The notes below the pieces were generated by a model. It did not search any database and was not told the DNA's origin. It worked only from the letters and a program-made list of their open reading frames with translations. Shown piece by piece: positions 61,294 to 64,000 of a DNA stretch of 64,000 nucleotides. A program made the translations under genes and the position numbers. The stretch is from assembly GCA_013697915.1 (NCBI GenBank), contig JACCVY010000240.1, positions 25,635 through 89,634 on the forward strand, given 5' to 3'. This stretch comes from Blastocatellia bacterium (GTDB taxonomy: Bacteria > Acidobacteriota > Blastocatellia > Pyrinomonadales > Pyrinomonadaceae). Each line of letters begins with the position of its first letter. The first letter of the stretch is position 1.

Positions 61294-61791
61294 ATGGGTG
61301 TTAACACATCGGAGACTTTGGACGCCGCCTCGCGAATTCTCGAACGCGACGCTGTCATCGCCGAAACCAGGTCGGCGAAGCAGGCGGGCCAAACGATTGT
61401 CCTCGCGAATGGTTGTTTCGACGTTTTGCACGCCGGACACATTCGATATCTGCAGGGCGCACGCGTGCTGGGTGACGTTCTGATCGTCGCTATCAATGCC
61501 GACGACCAGGTGAAGGTTCTGAAAGGAATTGGCCGTCCTATTCTGACCGAACTTGACCGGGCTGAGTTGGTGGCTTCAATCGACGCGGTTGACTTCGTAA
61601 CTATTTTTGACGAGCCTACCGTCGAACAGTTGCTGCTGGCCATAAAGCCTCACGTTCATGCGAAAGGAACCGACTACACCCAAGAAACTGTTCCCGAACG
61701 CGATGTGGTACGCTCGTATGGCGGGCGCGTAGCGATCGTCGGCGATCCAAAGAATCATTCGACTTCGGAAATGCTCAAGCGCTTCAAGTAG
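61294..61791 (+). CDS. rfaE2: D-glycero-beta-D-manno-heptose-1-phosphate adenylyltransferase (HldE second domain)
   Basis: 165-residue nucleotidyltransferase (cytidylyltransferase-like fold) that makes ADP-heptose. Motifs: VLANGCFDVLHAGHIRYLQG (HxGH), LIVAINADDQVKVLKGIGRP, AELVASIDAVDFVTIFDEPT and HAKGTDYTQETVPERDVV, all as in RfaE bifunctional C-terminal domains. Starts 3 bases after rfaE1. A sedoheptulose-7-phosphate isomerase (gmhA) was not seen in the window. The epimerase before waaF might provide the last step (hldD). Confidence 0.94.
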   Translation: MGVNTSETLDAASRILERDAVIAETRSAKQAGQTIVLANGCFDVLHAGHIRYLQGARVLGDVLIVAINADDQVKVLKGIGRPILTELDRAELVASIDAVDFVTIFDEPTVEQLLLAIKPHVHAKGTDYTQETVPERDVVRSYGGRVAIVGDPKNHSTSEMLKRFK

Positions 61792-62259
61792 GCCGGGCAT
61801 GACTGCCGTCTCCGTTTTGGTTTGAAATGTTACTAGCGTCAATGCGCCAAGCTCTATCCATCACCACGGTTCCCGAGTTAAAGAAACAACCGCCGGCAAA
61901 ACTTTTAAGAGACAACCCGATTTTGGATCGCCTCATCGAAGTCGGCACGAAGGCCCTGAGGCGCGGGTTGATGTCTGGGGAGACGCTGCGGGCACCGCGC
62001 CAGCAGTTACGTCGGCTTCGCGCCTCGGCCTTCGATTTATCAGCCAAATCGCCAGTAATAGCGCGCCTTTCCGGCGCGCGTTGTTTTTTCGGGACCTTTG
62101 GCGACTCGTTGACTGAACCCGCCATACGACCTGTGCTGGCTCGATTCCTTCTAATCCAAAAATCCGTACAAGTGATCCGAAGAAACTCGACTATGCTTTG
62201 CAGCCTTAAGCATCGCGGCGACTCTTGCGCCGCCTTTTACTTCTTCAGGGAGAGTCTAG
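61792..62259 (+). other. 468-base gap after rfaE2; possible terminated RNA, no clear gene
   Basis: Open frames on both strands here have no family features and would run through a terminator. The region contains the rho-independent terminator at 62061-62089 and upstream GC-rich, self-complementary stretches (for example GGCCCTGAGGCGCGGG and GCCTCGGCC). No tRNA or known RNA family was recognised by eye. Confidence 0.4.
62061..62089 (+). terminator. rho-independent terminator
   Basis: GCGCGCC, loop TTTCC, GGCGCGC, then GTTGTTTTTT: a 7-bp GC-only stem with a T-run. It is 270 bases after rfaE2, so it ends either the heptose operon or a separate small transcript. Confidence 0.7.
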
Positions 62260-62808
62260 TTGCGTAGAAGCGGAACCTGGATTCAGCGTTGGCGCGTGCC
62301 GCTCGGCTTTCTTTGTGCGGCATTATTTATCTTGTTCGCGCGCCCGCAACCGGTGACGCTTCTGATTGGGGCGGGCATTTCAATTGTGGGATTGCTTCTC
62401 CGGGCCTGGGCGTCCGGCCACATCCGAAAAAATTCCGCGCTCGCAACTTCCGGACCATATGCGTACACGCGCAATCCGCTTTATTTGGGAAGCTTCATAC
62501 TCGGCCTGGGCTTTACCGTCGGCGCCGGCCGTTGGCTATTGGCTGCCCTGTTCGGCGTGTTGTTTCTGGGCATCTATTTGCCGGTGATGCGCGTCGAATC
62601 CGCGACCATGGGTCAGTATTTTGCACAGGATTTTCGCGATTACGCGCGCGCCGTGCCGATGTTTCTTCCAAGACTGACCGCTTACGGCAAGCAGAGCCAA
62701 ACTAAATTCGATCCCGGTCTCTACCTGCGCTATCGCGAATACCAGGCGGCGCTTGGTCTACTAATCGCGTGGGGCCTTTTAATCCTAAAAATGTATTTCT
62801 GGAAATGA
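62260..62808 (+). CDS. ICMT/PEMT-type membrane methyltransferase
   Basis: 182 residues from TTG 62260, with AGGGAGAG five bases before it. Several hydrophobic helices: WRVPLGFLCAALFILFARPQ, LLIGAGISIVGLLLRAWASG, LGSFILGLGFTVGAGRWLLA and LFGVLFLGIYLPVM. The isoprenylcysteine carboxyl-methyltransferase/phospholipid methyltransferase signature GPYAYTRNPLYLGSFILGLG and the later E/Y cluster (ESATMGQYFAQDFRDYARAV) are present. Substrate unknown. The DUF3108-type gene overlaps its stop (ATGA). Confidence 0.85.
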   Translation: MRRSGTWIQRWRVPLGFLCAALFILFARPQPVTLLIGAGISIVGLLLRAWASGHIRKNSALATSGPYAYTRNPLYLGSFILGLGFTVGAGRWLLAALFGVLFLGIYLPVMRVESATMGQYFAQDFRDYARAVPMFLPRLTAYGKQSQTKFDPGLYLRYREYQAALGLLIAWGLLILKMYFWK

Positions 62809-63668
62809 AACTACTGCTCTCAAAACTCAACTTGTGCGCGCTGTTATTTCTGATGCTTGCATTGGCATTCAGTGCTTCGGGACAAAACCGCGGCGCTAAA
62901 TACGATCATCCGTTCGAACCTCGGGAAGAGTTGATTTACGTTGGGGAGTTTTCTCGGCTGCTGCTGAAGAAGGTAGATGTCGCGGACTTTCGCTTTACCG
63001 CCTCGCGTGAACCACGCACGCAGCCAGACGGCGGCACTCAAACGGCGAGCAGCAGTTATGCGCTGAAGCTGACCGGAGATATCTCGAGCCGTGGCTTTTT
63101 CAGCAAACTTTTCAACCTGCATTTTCACGAGCGCATGGAATCGACGATCGAACCTGACGCCTTCACAGTTCAGAAAACAAATCGCCTCGATGAACAAGGC
63201 AAGCGCCGGCGCGAAAGCGAAACGCTTTTCGATCAGGCAAACGGCAAATTAGTATGGGTTGAGCGCGATCCGGCCAACACGGCTGCCGGCGCGCGGAGTG
63301 TGACTACAACTTTCACCGGCAAGGTTTACGACATCCTGTCAGCAATTTATTTCTTACGCACGCGACGGCTCGAAGTTGGCAAGACTTTTGAAGTTACCAT
63401 CAGTGATTCCGGAAGGCTGTATCGGGTGCCGGTGAAAGTGATCGAAAAGAAGCGACTGAAAACGGTGCTTGGGCGAGTCGAAGTTGTGCGATTGGATCCG
63501 GATCTCCAGGGACCGGACGGCATGATTAGAGACCAGGGCCAGCTTTCGATATGGTTAACGAGCGATAGTAGACGAATTCCCGTGGCCGCCCGGTTGAAAA
63601 CAGAATACGGCACGTTTGATATCACCCTGCGAAAGATCGTCGGAAATTCTCAACGCAAGCAGACCTAA
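62805..63668 (+). CDS. DUF3108-type exported protein
   Basis: 287 residues from the ATG at 62805 (ATGA overlap with the methyltransferase); the frame also begins at 62769 but that start is inside the upstream gene and spoils the signal peptide. Signal peptide MKLLLSKLNLCALLFLMLAL ending SASGQ. The mature part has the DUF3108 pattern: FEPREELIYVGEFSRLLLKK, long beta strands, YDILSAIYFLRTRRLEVGKT and RLDPDLQGPDGMI-like turns, ending in STWLTSD-type RIPVAARLKTEYGTFDITL. Members are periplasmic or outer-membrane-associated proteins of unknown role. Confidence 0.8.
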   Translation: MKLLLSKLNLCALLFLMLALAFSASGQNRGAKYDHPFEPREELIYVGEFSRLLLKKVDVADFRFTASREPRTQPDGGTQTASSSYALKLTGDISSRGFFSKLFNLHFHERMESTIEPDAFTVQKTNRLDEQGKRRRESETLFDQANGKLVWVERDPANTAAGARSVTTTFTGKVYDILSAIYFLRTRRLEVGKTFEVTISDSGRLYRVPVKVIEKKRLKTVLGRVEVVRLDPDLQGPDGMIRDQGQLSIWLTSDSRRIPVAARLKTEYGTFDITLRKIVGNSQRKQT

Positions 63669-63718
63669 CCAATTTATCAAGGCATGCGCCAGGATTGAAT
63701 CCGTAAAGTAAATTGTTA

Positions 63719-64000
63719 GTTTGCGTGGCATAAGTGTGGCATAGACTTTAGGAACCTTTGATCAAGGCAATGAACAAGCTGTATTGAGCCCGCGAAGCGC
63801 GGCGTTAGCATAAAGCCTGGGGTGGAGCGGAGCGGAACCCCAGGGACAACGATAGTTAAAAGCTCCCGAGCGCGCGAAGCGTGCGATAGCGCAAACCCTC
63901 GATTTACCCTTCTTAAAAGGCTGCCGCCCACTTCGTGGGCTCTTCCTATTTTGCTTGAACGAACCTGGGGTTCCGCTTCGCTCCACCCCAGTCTTTATGC
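63719..64000. repeat. palindromic intergenic element, family B, copy 2 (truncated by window end)
   Basis: The 332-base tail of the window holds no gene. It starts with GGCATAGACTTTAGGAACC, then GATCAAGGCAATGAACAAGC, then the family B arm ATAAAGCCTGGGGTGGAGCG with GAGCGGAACCCCAGG (about 63811-63844), the centre GCGCGAAGCGTGCGATAG and GCCGCCCACTTCGTGGGCTC, and the return arm CCTGGGGTTCCGCTTCGCTC then CACCCCAGTCTTTATGC at the end. Same design as 11236-11471. Confidence 0.8.

Noticed and set aside
61827..62267. 146-codon frame after rfaE2
   Set aside because: Runs straight through a strong rho-independent terminator and has no family features; an opposite-strand frame (61784-62125) is equally unconvincing.
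1..64000. Search for CRISPR arrays, tRNA genes and prophage or transposase genes
   Set aside because: No regularly spaced direct repeats with unique spacers, no cloverleaf with a TTCGA loop in gaps, and no integrase or transposase motif were found by eye; the palindromic elements are single units, not arrays.

Overview
The window looks like chromosomal DNA of a Gram-negative, heterotrophic, mid-GC bacterium, most likely an Acidobacteriota member of the Blastocatellia type. That placement is inferred from gene style and the repeat-rich intergenic DNA; no marker gene was compared. Support for a Gram-negative envelope: LpxD, an ADP-heptose/heptosyltransferase cluster, an Mla/MCE lipid transport operon, a TonB-dependent receptor and a large class A penicillin-binding protein. 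No rRNA, tRNA, CRISPR, prophage or transposase gene was seen.

Layout. 1-5.6 kb: N-terminus of a membrane sensor, an ECF sigma factor with its zinc anti-sigma factor and a Spy/CpxP-like periplasmic protein, then mlaE-mlaF-mlaD. 5.6-11.2 kb (minus): DinB-like proteins, a cyclase-family protein, MidA-type methyltransferase, zinc-ribbon membrane protein, lipoprotein, aldehyde dehydrogenase. 11.5-19.9 kb: aconitase, a DUF6335-like acidic protein, dtd, an SDR, gatB, a secreted coiled-coil protein, a DUF4383-like membrane protein. 20-25.9 kb (minus): a vitamin B12 uptake locus, btuF-btuC-btuD-btuB, with two cobalamin riboswitches, one before btuF and one before btuB. 26.3-33.2 kb: GT39-type glycosyltransferase, mtnA, a nucleotide-sugar epimerase and UDP-glucose dehydrogenase, a FecR-like protein. 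33.3-39.3 kb (plus): coaBC, family 4 uracil-DNA glycosylase, priA, lpxD. 39.5-46.8 kb (minus): SDR, MGDG-synthase-like glycosyltransferase, radical SAM protein, ntrX, ntrY. 47-56.3 kb: CPBP protease, citrate synthase, SAM hydroxide adenosyltransferase, a glycine-zipper protein, nifS-type desulfurase with an unusual IscU-like partner, PBP1. 56.5-63.7 kb (plus): TrkA-type K+ channel, an epimerase, waaF, gmhB, rfaE1, rfaE2, an ICMT-type methyltransferase and a DUF3108-type protein.

The genes are mostly housekeeping plus envelope biogenesis: heptose activation and transfer, lipid A acylation, lipid transport, glycolipid synthesis and peptidoglycan synthesis. The most unusual feature is the intergenic DNA. 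At least six families of non-coding palindromic elements (about 90-260 bp, no ORF) sit between genes. One family (four copies of about 137-164 bp) supplies the last codons and the stop codon of both lpxD and the IscU-like gene. Other second-look items are an IscU-like scaffold lacking the third canonical cysteine, an SDR epimerase without the catalytic-position lysine, a cyclase with altered metal ligands, five repeats in MlaD, and a possible terminated RNA after rfaE2.
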